64,000 nucleotides of DNA from JAOTZA01 sp965224065. Lineage in GTDB: Bacteria; Acidobacteriota; Thermoanaerobaculia; Multivoradales; JAHEKO01. This document shows positions 21,299 to 28,704 of the stretch, in pieces; positions within the stretch are counted from its first letter, which is position 1; each line of letters begins with the position of its first letter. Where the stretch lies: contig CBDCYF010000005.1 of the NCBI GenBank assembly GCA_965224065.1, forward strand, positions 3,038,001-3,102,000, given 5' to 3'. Below the pieces are notes generated by a model. It ran no database searches, was not told the DNA's origin, and saw only the letters and a list, made by a program, of their open reading frames with translations. The translations under genes were made by a program, and so were the position numbers.

Positions 21299-22150
21299 CT
21301 AACACCCTGCGCGGTTAGAGCGACCAGTCGGGCGGGGGCGGAACGGATTGGGCGGCGTCGCAATAGTCGCCTTCGGCCAGCAGCCGGTGTCGCCCGAGAG
21401 AACCCATTGTGTCGGGCGTCCATCCTCGATCTCGCCGTCGACCGCGAGCACGTGCCCTCCCCGGGTGAGCACCTCGGCCGGGAAGCGGGTGCGCTCCAGA
21501 TAGATGCCCACCGCGGTCGCGGCGAGCACACCGGTACCGCTGGCCAGAGTCTCGGCCTCGACGCCGCGCTCGAAGACCCGCATCTCGATGCGATGGTCCG
21601 AGGGATAGCGGACAAAAGCGACGTTGGCTCCCGTTGTGCCCACCTCGGGGGCGTGGCGCAGCCGTTCCCCTAGCTGTGCGACCGGGGCGCGCGCCAGAGT
21701 CTCCTGCCACGGCAGCACAAAATAGGGCACCCCGATACGGATGCGATAGCCGGAGTGGGTCTCTTTATCGACCGGCACGTCGATCGGGGAGGGCCGGCCC
21801 CGAGGCGCGGGGACTTCGAGCGAGATCTCGCCGTCGTCGCTGAGCCGGGCCGTCACCGCGCCGGCGCCGGTGAGAATCTCGAGCTCACGTTCCCCCCAGC
21901 CGAGGTGGAACGCCAGGCGACCGGCGCATCGGACGCCGTTCAAGCACAGGGCGGCACCCCGGCCATCGGCATTGAAATAGTCCATCTGGGCGCCCGCGGC
22001 GGTCCGGCGGAGCGCGAACAGCCCGTCGGCGCCGAGCGAGAGGCCGCGGGAGCACAGTGCCCGGATCTGCTCCGTCTCCGGGACAGCCTCGGGCTCGATC
22101 AGCGCCAGAAAGTCGTTACCGCCCCCGGAGAGCCGGTAATAGGGCGTCAT
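21299..22150 (-). CDS. Diaminopimelate epimerase-like protein with altered active site
   Basis: A 283-residue protein of the DapF fold, which interconverts LL- and meso-diaminopimelate for lysine and peptidoglycan using two cysteines. The first half keeps MDYFNADGRGAALC, but the usual CGNGxRC reads CLNGVRC (Cys69 kept). The substrate GNPH motif reads GVPY. The second catalytic cysteine, in ETLACGTG, is replaced by Ser204 (ETLASGTG, codon AGC). The flanking ERG-x-E-x-ET signature is intact. Loss of one acid/base cysteine suggests reduced or changed chemistry, as seen in other members of this superfamily with Ser/Thr. The start overlaps the upstream lipoprotein stop (ATGA). Confidence 0.8.
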   Translation of the reverse strand: MTPYYRLSGGGNDFLALIEPEAVPETEQIRALCSRGLSLGADGLFALRRTAAGAQMDYFNADGRGAALCLNGVRCAGRLAFHLGWGERELEILTGAGAVTARLSDDGEISLEVPAPRGRPSPIDVPVDKETHSGYRIRIGVPYFVLPWQETLARAPVAQLGERLRHAPEVGTTGANVAFVRYPSDHRIEMRVFERGVEAETLASGTGVLAATAVGIYLERTRFPAEVLTRGGHVLAVDGEIEDGRPTQWVLSGDTGCWPKATIATPPNPFRPRPTGRSNRAGC

Positions 22151-23475
22151 GGCACAAGGGCCGAGACCGGGGCACCCGGGTCGCTCTGGTTGCCGATCTG
22201 GTCGACCGCGGCGACTTGATAGTCGTAGCTTGTTCCGGCGGCTACGGCGAGGTCGTTGTACTCGGGGTCGGTGATCAGCTCGCTATTGAGGCGCAAGAAC
22301 TCTCCGTCTCCCACACGCCGGAAGACGACATAACCTCCCAGATCGGAGACTCGGCTCGCGTCCCACAGCAGCCGCACACGGCCGGGCTCGGCGAGGGCGA
22401 CCAGGTTGATCGGCGGCGGCGGCGCAAACCGGTCTTGATAGTCGATCTCTCGCTCTCCGGCGAGGGCGCTTTCGATCAGTGGGCGGGTCTCGGCGACCGT
22501 GGTCACCGAGTAGATGTAGCGATTACCGTACTGCGCGGTGCGGTCGAAGTGGTGCGCGGCCGTGCCCGGCAGCTTGACCAGCGGTTGGCCGTAGCTGCGG
22601 CTCTGCGCGTCCCGGCGGTAAATGTGAAAGCCGCTCGGTCCGTCTTCGGTTTCCTCGCCGTCCGTGGCGTCCATGCCGCTTTCAGCGTCGCCCTCGGAAT
22701 CGGCCTCGACTGCCGCGGCCTCGTTTTCCCAAGTGATGTGGACCCCGGCTGGGACGGCCTCGACATTGAAACCGGCGGGCGGTGCCGGCGGCGTCCGGCG
22801 CACCAGGGTCGCGAGGTTGGAGAACGGTGAGCCGAGACGCGGTCCGGAGAATGTCTTGACGGCGAAGATATGGCCCAATTCTTCTGTGGGATCGGGGTCG
22901 AGCGGAAAGCGCATCACGATCGAGTCGCCGGCGATCGCCGACTTGAGCTCCGCCCCGGCGAGTGTCAGCCGCAACTGGGCCGTGGCCTGAAACTCGAGCG
23001 GCTCGACCGCCACGAGCTGTTCTTTGGACGGGGGGGGCGGTACAAAGTCGTCGTCGGCTTCGCCCTCATCGTCTTCCTCTTCCTTTGGCTCTTCCCCTGA
23101 GCTCTCCTCGCCCTCTTCTGCCGGCTCTTCGGGGTCGTCCGGGGTCGTGGGCTCGCTGGGCTCGTCCAAGTCGGAGGCCTCTTCCGCCGACTCGGTTGCC
23201 GCCTCTTCGGAGCCCCCGCCCTCGGACCAGCCCGGTACCGGGCGCTTCAGCTCCCAGTACTCGACGCTTTCGAGGTCGGTGAGGAGCTCGCCGCTCAGCG
23301 TTGTCTGCGGGTAGCTAAAGGTCACGAGGAGCTCGGAGCCTCGCTGCTGGACCGCGAGATCCGTGGTGGGCGCCGGGTTTTTGAGCGGGGGTGGCAAGGG
23401 TGGTCCCTTGTGCCCGCAACCGGCCGCCAGCACGGTCAGAAATCCGAGAGTCAGCAGACGGGTTCTACAACACAT
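22147..23475 (-). CDS. Predicted lipoprotein with acidic insert and fibronectin III-like domains
   Basis: A 442-residue exported protein. Its lipobox (VLAAGC, Cys20) is followed by GHKGPPLPPPLKNP, common in small bacterial lipoproteins. Residues about 85-150 form a strongly acidic, proline-rich low-complexity stretch, probably a flexible spacer. Two fibronectin type III-like domains follow (PPAPPAGFNVEAVPAGVHITW... and PPPPINLVALAEPGRVRLLW...DYQVAAVDQIGNQS). It overlaps hslU by 11 bp and the DapF-like gene by 4 bp. Role unknown; it is probably an envelope-associated binding protein. Confidence 0.7.
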   Translation of the reverse strand: MCCRTRLLTLGFLTVLAAGCGHKGPPLPPPLKNPAPTTDLAVQQRGSELLVTFSYPQTTLSGELLTDLESVEYWELKRPVPGWSEGGGSEEAATESAEEASDLDEPSEPTTPDDPEEPAEEGEESSGEEPKEEEDDEGEADDDFVPPPPSKEQLVAVEPLEFQATAQLRLTLAGAELKSAIAGDSIVMRFPLDPDPTEELGHIFAVKTFSGPRLGSPFSNLATLVRRTPPAPPAGFNVEAVPAGVHITWENEAAAVEADSEGDAESGMDATDGEETEDGPSGFHIYRRDAQSRSYGQPLVKLPGTAAHHFDRTAQYGNRYIYSVTTVAETRPLIESALAGEREIDYQDRFAPPPPINLVALAEPGRVRLLWDASRVSDLGGYVVFRRVGDGEFLRLNSELITDPEYNDLAVAAGTSYDYQVAAVDQIGNQSDPGAPVSALVP

Positions 23476-24838
23476 ATCGGCTCAGATCCTGGTCTTCAGC
23501 GATTCCGGAGAGAGTTTTACGGACATAGTCTGCGTCGACGCTGAAAGCGACGCCCTTCATGTCGGGTGCTTCAAAGGATACTTCGTCGAGGAGGCGTTCG
23601 AGCAGCGTCGCCAGCCGTCGTGCCCCGATGTTCTCGGTGTGCGAGTTGACCTCGACCGCCAGCCGCGCGATCTCGCGGATGGCCTCGTCGCTGAACTCGA
23701 GCTCGACTCCCTCGGTTGAGAGGAGCGCCGCGTACTGCTTGGTGAGCGCGTTCTCGGGCTCGGTGAGGATGCGCACAAAATCGTCTTCGCTCAGCGCGTC
23801 GAGCTCGACCCGTATGGGCAGACGGCCCTGGAGCTCGGGGATGAGATCGGACGGCTTGGCGACGTGGAACGCGCCGGCGGCGATAAAGAGGATGTGATCG
23901 GTCCGCACGGGGCCGTGTTTTGTCGCCACGGTCGAGCCCTCGACGATCGGCAGGAGATCCCGCTGGACTCCTTCGCGGGAGACGTCGGGACCCTGGCCGC
24001 CTTCCCGCCCGGCGACCTTGTCGATCTCGTCGAGAAAGATCATGCCGCCCTGCTCGACACGTGTCCGGGCGTCGCGGGCGACCTGCTGCCGGTCGATCAT
24101 CTTCTCGGCCTCCTGCTGGGCCAGGACTTCCCGCGCGTCGGCGACGGTCATCTTCTGTTTGCGGGTGCGGCCAAAGACACCAGGCATCATGTCGCGCAGG
24201 TTGATCCCGACCTCCTCGACTCCCTGGGGCGTGAACATCTCGAAGCTCGGCGCCGAAGTGTCCTGGATCTCGACCTCGATCTCGCGTTGCTCGAGAGAAC
24301 CCCCGCGAAGCCTGCGGCGGAGCTTTTCGCGGGTCTCGGAGAGGTCGGGCGTCTCCTCGGTGCCAAAGCCAGGCCCGCTGTCCTGGGGCAGGAGCAAGTC
24401 GAGAAGTCGCTCCTCGACGCTTTCCTCGGCGGCGGCCTGAACCGCCTCGCGCTTTTCGCTTTTGACCATCCCGACCGCGATCTCGAGCAGGTCGCGAATC
24501 ATCGACTCGACGTCGCGACCGACATAACCGACTTCGGTGAACTTGGAGGCCTCGACCTTTAGAAAGGGCGCCTTTGCCAGCCGCGCCAACCGCCGCGCGA
24601 TCTCGGTCTTGCCGACGCCGGTCGGCCCGATCATCAGGATGTTCTTGGGCAGAATCTCCTCGGCGACCACGGGGTCGAGCTGCTGGCGGCGCCAGCGGTT
24701 GCGTAGCGCGATCGCCACGGCCCGCTTGGCGGCGTGCTGCCCGACGACGTACTTATCGAGCGCCGCCACGATCTCGCGCGGCGTCGAGTCTTCGAGGCGG
24801 CGCTCGTCGCCCAGCGAGCTCGGGAGTCGGATGACCAT
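23465..24838 (-). CDS. hslU: ATP-dependent protease ATPase subunit HslU
   Basis: Hexameric AAA+ unfoldase that feeds substrates to HslV. The 457-residue protein shows TPREIVAALDKYVVGQ, Walker A IGPTGVGKTE, the pore-loop region VGYVGRDVES, a charged intermediate domain (about residues 110-245), Walker B MIFLDEIDKV, the sensor/arginine region, and the C-terminal tail DLSRYVL that docks into HslV and activates it. The ATG at 24838 is 13 bp after hslV. Order xerC-hslV-hslU matches the codV-clpQ-clpY arrangement of Firmicutes. Confidence 0.97.
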   Translation of the reverse strand: MVIRLPSSLGDERRLEDSTPREIVAALDKYVVGQHAAKRAVAIALRNRWRRQQLDPVVAEEILPKNILMIGPTGVGKTEIARRLARLAKAPFLKVEASKFTEVGYVGRDVESMIRDLLEIAVGMVKSEKREAVQAAAEESVEERLLDLLLPQDSGPGFGTEETPDLSETREKLRRRLRGGSLEQREIEVEIQDTSAPSFEMFTPQGVEEVGINLRDMMPGVFGRTRKQKMTVADAREVLAQQEAEKMIDRQQVARDARTRVEQGGMIFLDEIDKVAGREGGQGPDVSREGVQRDLLPIVEGSTVATKHGPVRTDHILFIAAGAFHVAKPSDLIPELQGRLPIRVELDALSEDDFVRILTEPENALTKQYAALLSTEGVELEFSDEAIREIARLAVEVNSHTENIGARRLATLLERLLDEVSFEAPDMKGVAFSVDADYVRKTLSGIAEDQDLSRYVL

Positions 24839-24851
24839 TTTGGACTTCTCG

Positions 24852-25388
24852 CTAGAGCTCTTCGATCGTCAGCTTGTCGTTGGTAAAGACACAGATCTCG
24901 GCGGCCACCCGCATGGCGTCCTCGGCGATCTCGCGCGCCGACAGCTCGGTGCGGTGCAGCAGCGCGCGCGCCGCCGACAGCGCGAAGTTGGAGCCCGAGC
25001 CGATGGCCAGCAGACCGTCTTCGTCGGGCTGGAGCAGGTCGCCGTTTCCGGAGACCAGAAAGGTCTTGTCGACGCTGGCGACCAGCATGTGCGCCTCCAA
25101 GCGTCTGAGCGCGCGGTCGGTTCGCCAGTCCTTGGCGAGCTCGACGACGGCGCGCTCGAGGTTGCCCTGGAACTCATCGAGCTTGGCCTCGAAGCGGGTA
25201 AAGAGGGCCAGACCGTCGGCGGCGCCACCGGCAAACCCGACCAGCACCTTACCCTTGCCGGTGCGCTTGACCTTGCCTGCGGTGGACTTGATCACCGTGT
25301 TGGCAAATGTGACCTGGCCGTCGGAGACCATGCAGACCCGGTCGCCCCGGCGCACGGTCAGCACGGTCGTCGACCGGAAGTCACTCAT
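24852..25388 (-). CDS. hslV: ATP-dependent protease peptidase subunit HslV
   Basis: Threonine peptidase of the HslUV complex, 178 residues. The catalytic threonine corresponds to Thr7 in MSDFRSTTVLTVRRG, so the protein carries a six-residue leader before the TTV motif instead of only the initiating Met found in E. coli; similar short leaders occur in Bacillus CodW-type proteins. Core features DGQVTFANTVIK, KVLVGFAGGAADGLALFTRFE and AIGSGSNFALSAARAL are conserved. The ATG at 25388 overlaps the preceding membrane-protein gene by 8 bp. It forms an operon with hslU. Confidence 0.96.
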   Translation of the reverse strand: MSDFRSTTVLTVRRGDRVCMVSDGQVTFANTVIKSTAGKVKRTGKGKVLVGFAGGAADGLALFTRFEAKLDEFQGNLERAVVELAKDWRTDRALRRLEAHMLVASVDKTFLVSGNGDLLQPDEDGLLAIGSGSNFALSAARALLHRTELSAREIAEDAMRVAAEICVFTNDKLTIEEL

Positions 25389-25935
25389 GGGTCGGGGATT
25401 GTACCCGGAGATCGCGTTCCCCAGCGGCAAGGCTCGCCAGAAACCGCTCGGGCTCGTCCGGGGTCACGATGAGACGCTCTTCTCCCAACTCCAGCAGGAC
25501 CGCGTTTGCGGTGTCGGAGGCGTAGAGATCGAACTCGCCCAGGAGGCGCGAGTCGAAGCCCCCGGCCGCGGTGACAAAGCCCCCCGCCGAGACCAGGCGA
25601 TCCAAGTGCTCGACCTCGTCCGGGGCCAGCCGGTGGGCCATAGCGCCGGCGACGTTTCGCTCGAGGAGATGGCGGCGGGTCTGGATGGTCAGGCGGCCGC
25701 CGGAAAGCGTCAGCTTGCGGGGGTCGAGATCTCCGCTCATGCGCAGAGCGAAGAGGGCCAAGACGGCGACCCCGCCGGCAAGGATCGCCGGCCAGGTCCT
25801 TGCGTGGCTCCAGGCAAAAAAGGCCGCGAGCCCGGCCACCGCGGCTACGGCGACCAGGAGCGCCGCCAGCCGCCGCCGGCTGGCTGCGAAACGTCTCCCG
25901 GGTGTGCACTCGAACTCCAGCTCAGGGTTTGGCAC
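25381..25935 (-). CDS. Hypothetical membrane protein between xerC and hslV
   Basis: A 184-residue protein with two closely spaced transmembrane segments at about residues 22-66 (LAALLVAVAAVAGLAAFFAW and WPAILAGGVAVLALFALRM), then a cytoplasmic domain of about 115 residues (LTLSGGRLTIQTRRHLLERNVAGAM...) that vaguely resembles bacterial PH-like domains of YcxB/YdbS type. GTG 25935 is chosen; it lies in the end of xerC, overlapping it by 14 bp, and the stop overlaps hslV by 8 bp. The tight packing argues it is real and expressed with its neighbours. Function unknown. Confidence 0.55.
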   Translation of the reverse strand: MPNPELEFECTPGRRFAASRRRLAALLVAVAAVAGLAAFFAWSHARTWPAILAGGVAVLALFALRMSGDLDPRKLTLSGGRLTIQTRRHLLERNVAGAMAHRLAPDEVEHLDRLVSAGGFVTAAGGFDSRLLGEFDLYASDTANAVLLELGEERLIVTPDEPERFLASLAAGERDLRVQSPTHE

Positions 25936-26893
25936 GGTCCCCCGGGTCGGCGTCCGCCGGTGGAGTGGCTCCCTTGGCCCGCGGATGCGACTCGCGATAG
26001 ACACGCAACAGTCGATCCACGTCGAGATGGGTGTAGCGTTGTGTGGTCGAGAGCGAGCTGTGCCCCAAAAGCTCCTGGATCGCCCGCAGGTCGGCGCCGC
26101 CTTCCAGCAGATGGGTGGCAAACGAGTGGCGCAGCGCGTGGGGATGAACGCCCGCGGCGAGCGCCGCCTGCTCGACCCGTCGGTCCAGCAGCCGCCGCAC
26201 CGAGCGCTCGCTCAGACGGCCGCCCCGGTAGTTCAGAAAGACGGGCTCGTCAGCGCCTTCCGACGCGTCCGGCTGCACCTTTTCGACCTCGTGGGCGCCT
26301 TCGCGCCAGCTCGCCAGCGCGTCGGCAGCGGGCCGGCCAAATGGGACCATCCTTTCTTTGTCCCCCTTGCCGATCACCCGCAGCATTCGCCCCTCGAGAT
26401 CGATCGCCGACCAGTCGAGGCCGACCAGCTCGCCGACCCGCAAACCCGTAGCGTAGAGCAGCTCGAAGATGGCGCGGTCGCGTTTGTCGAGGGGCTCGTC
26501 TCCGTCGATGGTCTCGAGCAGCGTCTCGATCTCGCCCGGCCTGAGGTGTCGCGGCAGCGGGCGCGGCAGCTTGGGGGTCTTGACGCCCTTGGCCGGGTTG
26601 CGCTCCAGCCGGCCTTCCCGGCAGGCGAAGCGAAAAAAGCTCCTCACCGCCGAAAGCGCGCGCGCCTGACTGCGGCGGCCGACTCCCTCGCGTGCGAGCG
26701 AGGCGAGAAAGGACCGGACGGCCAGCGTGTCGATCTTCTCCAGCTCGATCTTCTCCGGATCGCATCCCAGAAAATCCCGACCGAGAAACGTCTGAAAACG
26801 GCCGAGGTCGGAGCCGTAGGCCCGAACGGTGTGAGGGGAGAAGTTGCGTTCCTCGGCGAGATGCTCGAGAAACCGGTCGATTGCGTTTTGCAT
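25922..26893 (-). CDS. xerC: Tyrosine recombinase XerC
   Basis: Site-specific recombinase resolving chromosome dimers. The 323-residue protein has an N-terminal SAM-like core-binding domain (AIDRFLEHLAEERNFSPHTVRAYGSDL) and the catalytic residues of tyrosine recombinases: Arg in ATGLRVGEL, Lys in GKGDKERMVP, HxxR in HALRHSFATHLLE, His in LLGHSSLSTT and the nucleophile Tyr in TQRYTHLD. ATG 26893 follows the trmFO stop by 5 bp. Housekeeping context (trmFO, hslVU) marks it as XerC, not a phage integrase. The C-terminal extension of about 20 residues is Pro/Ala/Asp-rich. Confidence 0.95.
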   Translation of the reverse strand: MQNAIDRFLEHLAEERNFSPHTVRAYGSDLGRFQTFLGRDFLGCDPEKIELEKIDTLAVRSFLASLAREGVGRRSQARALSAVRSFFRFACREGRLERNPAKGVKTPKLPRPLPRHLRPGEIETLLETIDGDEPLDKRDRAIFELLYATGLRVGELVGLDWSAIDLEGRMLRVIGKGDKERMVPFGRPAADALASWREGAHEVEKVQPDASEGADEPVFLNYRGGRLSERSVRRLLDRRVEQAALAAGVHPHALRHSFATHLLEGGADLRAIQELLGHSSLSTTQRYTHLDVDRLLRVYRESHPRAKGATPPADADPGDRAKP

Positions 26894-26898
26894 GGCCG

Positions 26899-28269
26899 CT
26901 AGATTGCCGCCTCGTGGGCCGCTTCCTGGGGAGACCCGGCGCCCGTCGCCGCCAGCGCGACGCCAAAGCGGCCGGCCCAGCCCTCGAGATCCGCCACGGC
27001 GCGCTCGGCGTAGAGGCGTCGCCGATCGCGCTTTTTGGCTCGCCGGCCCAGCTCGGGGAAAAGGCCGTAGTTGATGTTGGCCGGCTGGAAGTGCCTCGGA
27101 TCGGACTCGGTGAGGTGGCGCGCCAGCGCCCCCAGGGCGGTGGAGAAGGGCAACCGCTCCGCGTCGATTCCACCGCGCTCGAGCGCCAGGTAGAGCGCCA
27201 CCACGAGCCCGGTGGCTGCCGACTCGAGATAACCCTCGACCCCGGTGATCTGCCCCGCCAGCCGGACGAGCGGTCGCGCCTTGAGCCGGTAGTAGGCATT
27301 GAGGTGGATCGGAGAGTTGAGGAAGGTGTTGCGGTGGATCTGTCCCAGCCGCACAAAATGTGCCCTTTCGAGCCCAGGGATCATCCGCAGCACCCGTTTC
27401 TGGTCCTGCCACTTCATGCGCGACTGAAAGCCGACCAGGTTCAGGTGGCTCTTCGCCAGGTTCTCCTGCCGCATCTGGACGACCGCGTGGGGAGCACGGC
27501 CGTCGGGAGTCGTCAGGCCGACCGGTTTCATGGGGCCAAAACGCAGGGTGTCGGGGCCGCGCCGGGCCAGCTCCTCGATCGGCAGGCAGCCTTCGAAAAA
27601 CAGGTCCTTCTCGAAGTCGTGGAGTGGCAGGACCTCGGCTCCCAGCAGGGCGGTGAGAAAGGCCTCGTACTGGTCGCGGTCGAGCGCCGAGTTGAGATAG
27701 TCGGCACCGCCCTTGCCGTAGCGTGACGCCCAGAAGAGCCGTGAATGATCGAGGCTCTCGGCGTCGGCGATCGGAGCGATGGCGTCGTAGAAATAGAGGT
27801 GCTCGGAGCCCAGGAGCGCCCCGAGCGTCCGCGAAAGGGCCTCGGAGGTCAGAGGGCCCGTTGCCACGACGACATTGCCGGCCGGCAGGGCGTCGACTTC
27901 CTCGCGGTGGATCTCGATCAGCGGGTGAGACTCCAGCGCGCGGGTCACCGTAGCCGCGAACTTCTCCCGGTCGACCGCCAGGGCGCTGCCGGCGGGCACC
28001 GCGGCGGCGCGGGCGCTCGAGATGATGAGGGAGCCAAAGCGCTCCATCTCGCGCTTGAGCAGCCCAGCGGCGTGAAACGGATCGTCGCTGCGCAGCGAGT
28101 TGCTGCACACCAGCTCGGCGAGATCCCCGGTCTTGTGCGCCGGGGTCGTCCTGACCGGCCGCATCTCGTAGAGCGCCACCGGCACCCCGCGCTCGGCGAG
28201 CTGAAAAGCGCACTCGGTTCCCGCCAAGCCGGCGCCGATTACTTGGACCGGATTTCCGGAAGTGCTCAC
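26899..28269 (-). CDS. trmFO: Methylenetetrahydrofolate-tRNA-(uracil-5-)-methyltransferase
   Basis: FAD- and folate-dependent enzyme making ribothymidine at tRNA position 54. The 456-residue protein opens with the dinucleotide-binding motif VIGAGLAGTECAFQLAERGV and has the family texts CSNSLRSD, VDREKFA, FWASRYGKGGADYLN, FEGCLPIEELARRG and QIHRNTFLNSP, including the catalytic-site cysteine region of FEGC. GTG 28269 is preferred because homology starts right after; a GTG at 28296 is also open. A TATAAT lies 6 nt before the chosen GTG, so the transcript may be nearly leaderless. It heads the xerC-hslVU run. Confidence 0.94.
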   Translation of the reverse strand: MSTSGNPVQVIGAGLAGTECAFQLAERGVPVALYEMRPVRTTPAHKTGDLAELVCSNSLRSDDPFHAAGLLKREMERFGSLIISSARAAAVPAGSALAVDREKFAATVTRALESHPLIEIHREEVDALPAGNVVVATGPLTSEALSRTLGALLGSEHLYFYDAIAPIADAESLDHSRLFWASRYGKGGADYLNSALDRDQYEAFLTALLGAEVLPLHDFEKDLFFEGCLPIEELARRGPDTLRFGPMKPVGLTTPDGRAPHAVVQMRQENLAKSHLNLVGFQSRMKWQDQKRVLRMIPGLERAHFVRLGQIHRNTFLNSPIHLNAYYRLKARPLVRLAGQITGVEGYLESAATGLVVALYLALERGGIDAERLPFSTALGALARHLTESDPRHFQPANINYGLFPELGRRAKKRDRRRLYAERAVADLEGWAGRFGVALAATGAGSPQEAAHEAAI

Positions 28270-28328
28270 GGTTTCATTATAGGAACTGGCTCCCACCTCG
28301 GGGGTGCCGCGGCCCGGCCGAGGGCTAC

Positions 28329-28503
28329 ACAGGGCACGGCGCGCGTTCCTCGGACTCCGCTTCCGGAACGTCGAATTGTTAGGAGCGGGATGCGAAAACG
28401 CGCGCCTCGGTTTCCCTCGCGCCGGATCAGTTGGGACTCCGAGAGGTCATCTCATGCGCTCGGTCAAACGGCCCTGCTGCAGCCCTTCGGCCGGGCTGGC
28501 GGG
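28329..28503 (+). repeat. Dispersed repeat, copy C
   Basis: Copy of the element seen at 11269 and 11640, with blocks CGGCGCGCGTTCCTCGGA, GCGCGCCTCGGTTTCCCTCG and GCGCTCGGTCAAACG (28456-28470) in the same order. It is the left arm of a large inverted repeat with copy D: bases 28399-28429 are identical to the complement of 28560-28590 over 31 bp. Confidence 0.65.
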
Positions 28504-28665
28504 AGGCGGAGCAGGGACGTTTGACCGAGCGCACAGCTCAAAACTTGGAAGTCCGAATGTGATCCGGCGCGAGGGAAACCGAGGCGCGCGCCTTCGCTCC
28601 CCGTTTGGCTGGAGTTGCCGGTCGAGCTGTGGAGTCCGGGTAGCGCGCGCCGTTCCCCGCTGAGC
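28504..28665 (-). repeat. Dispersed repeat, copy D (inverted)
   Basis: Inverted partner of copy C. On the minus strand it reads GGGGAACGGCGCGCGCTA, GCGCGCCTCGGTTTCCCTCG and GCGCTCGGTCAAACG (28518-28532). Copies C and D together could extrude a cruciform or fold as a long RNA hairpin between topA and trmFO. Confidence 0.65.
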
Positions 28666-28704
28666 TTCCCGCCGGGCCGTACGATCCGGCCACCGCGTCG
28701 CGCT

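Larger units (their letters stand above)
28270..28704. other. 435-bp gap between topA and trmFO
   Basis: The gap holds the trmFO promoter-like TATAAT at about 28276-28281 (minus strand) and two head-to-head copies of the dispersed repeat. Short frames in both directions are repeat-derived and were not accepted as genes. Confidence 0.6.

Noticed and set aside
25922..26893. Tyrosine recombinase as sign of a prophage or integrative element
   Set aside because: Context (trmFO, hslVU) and sequence identify housekeeping XerC; no att-like direct repeats or phage genes nearby.
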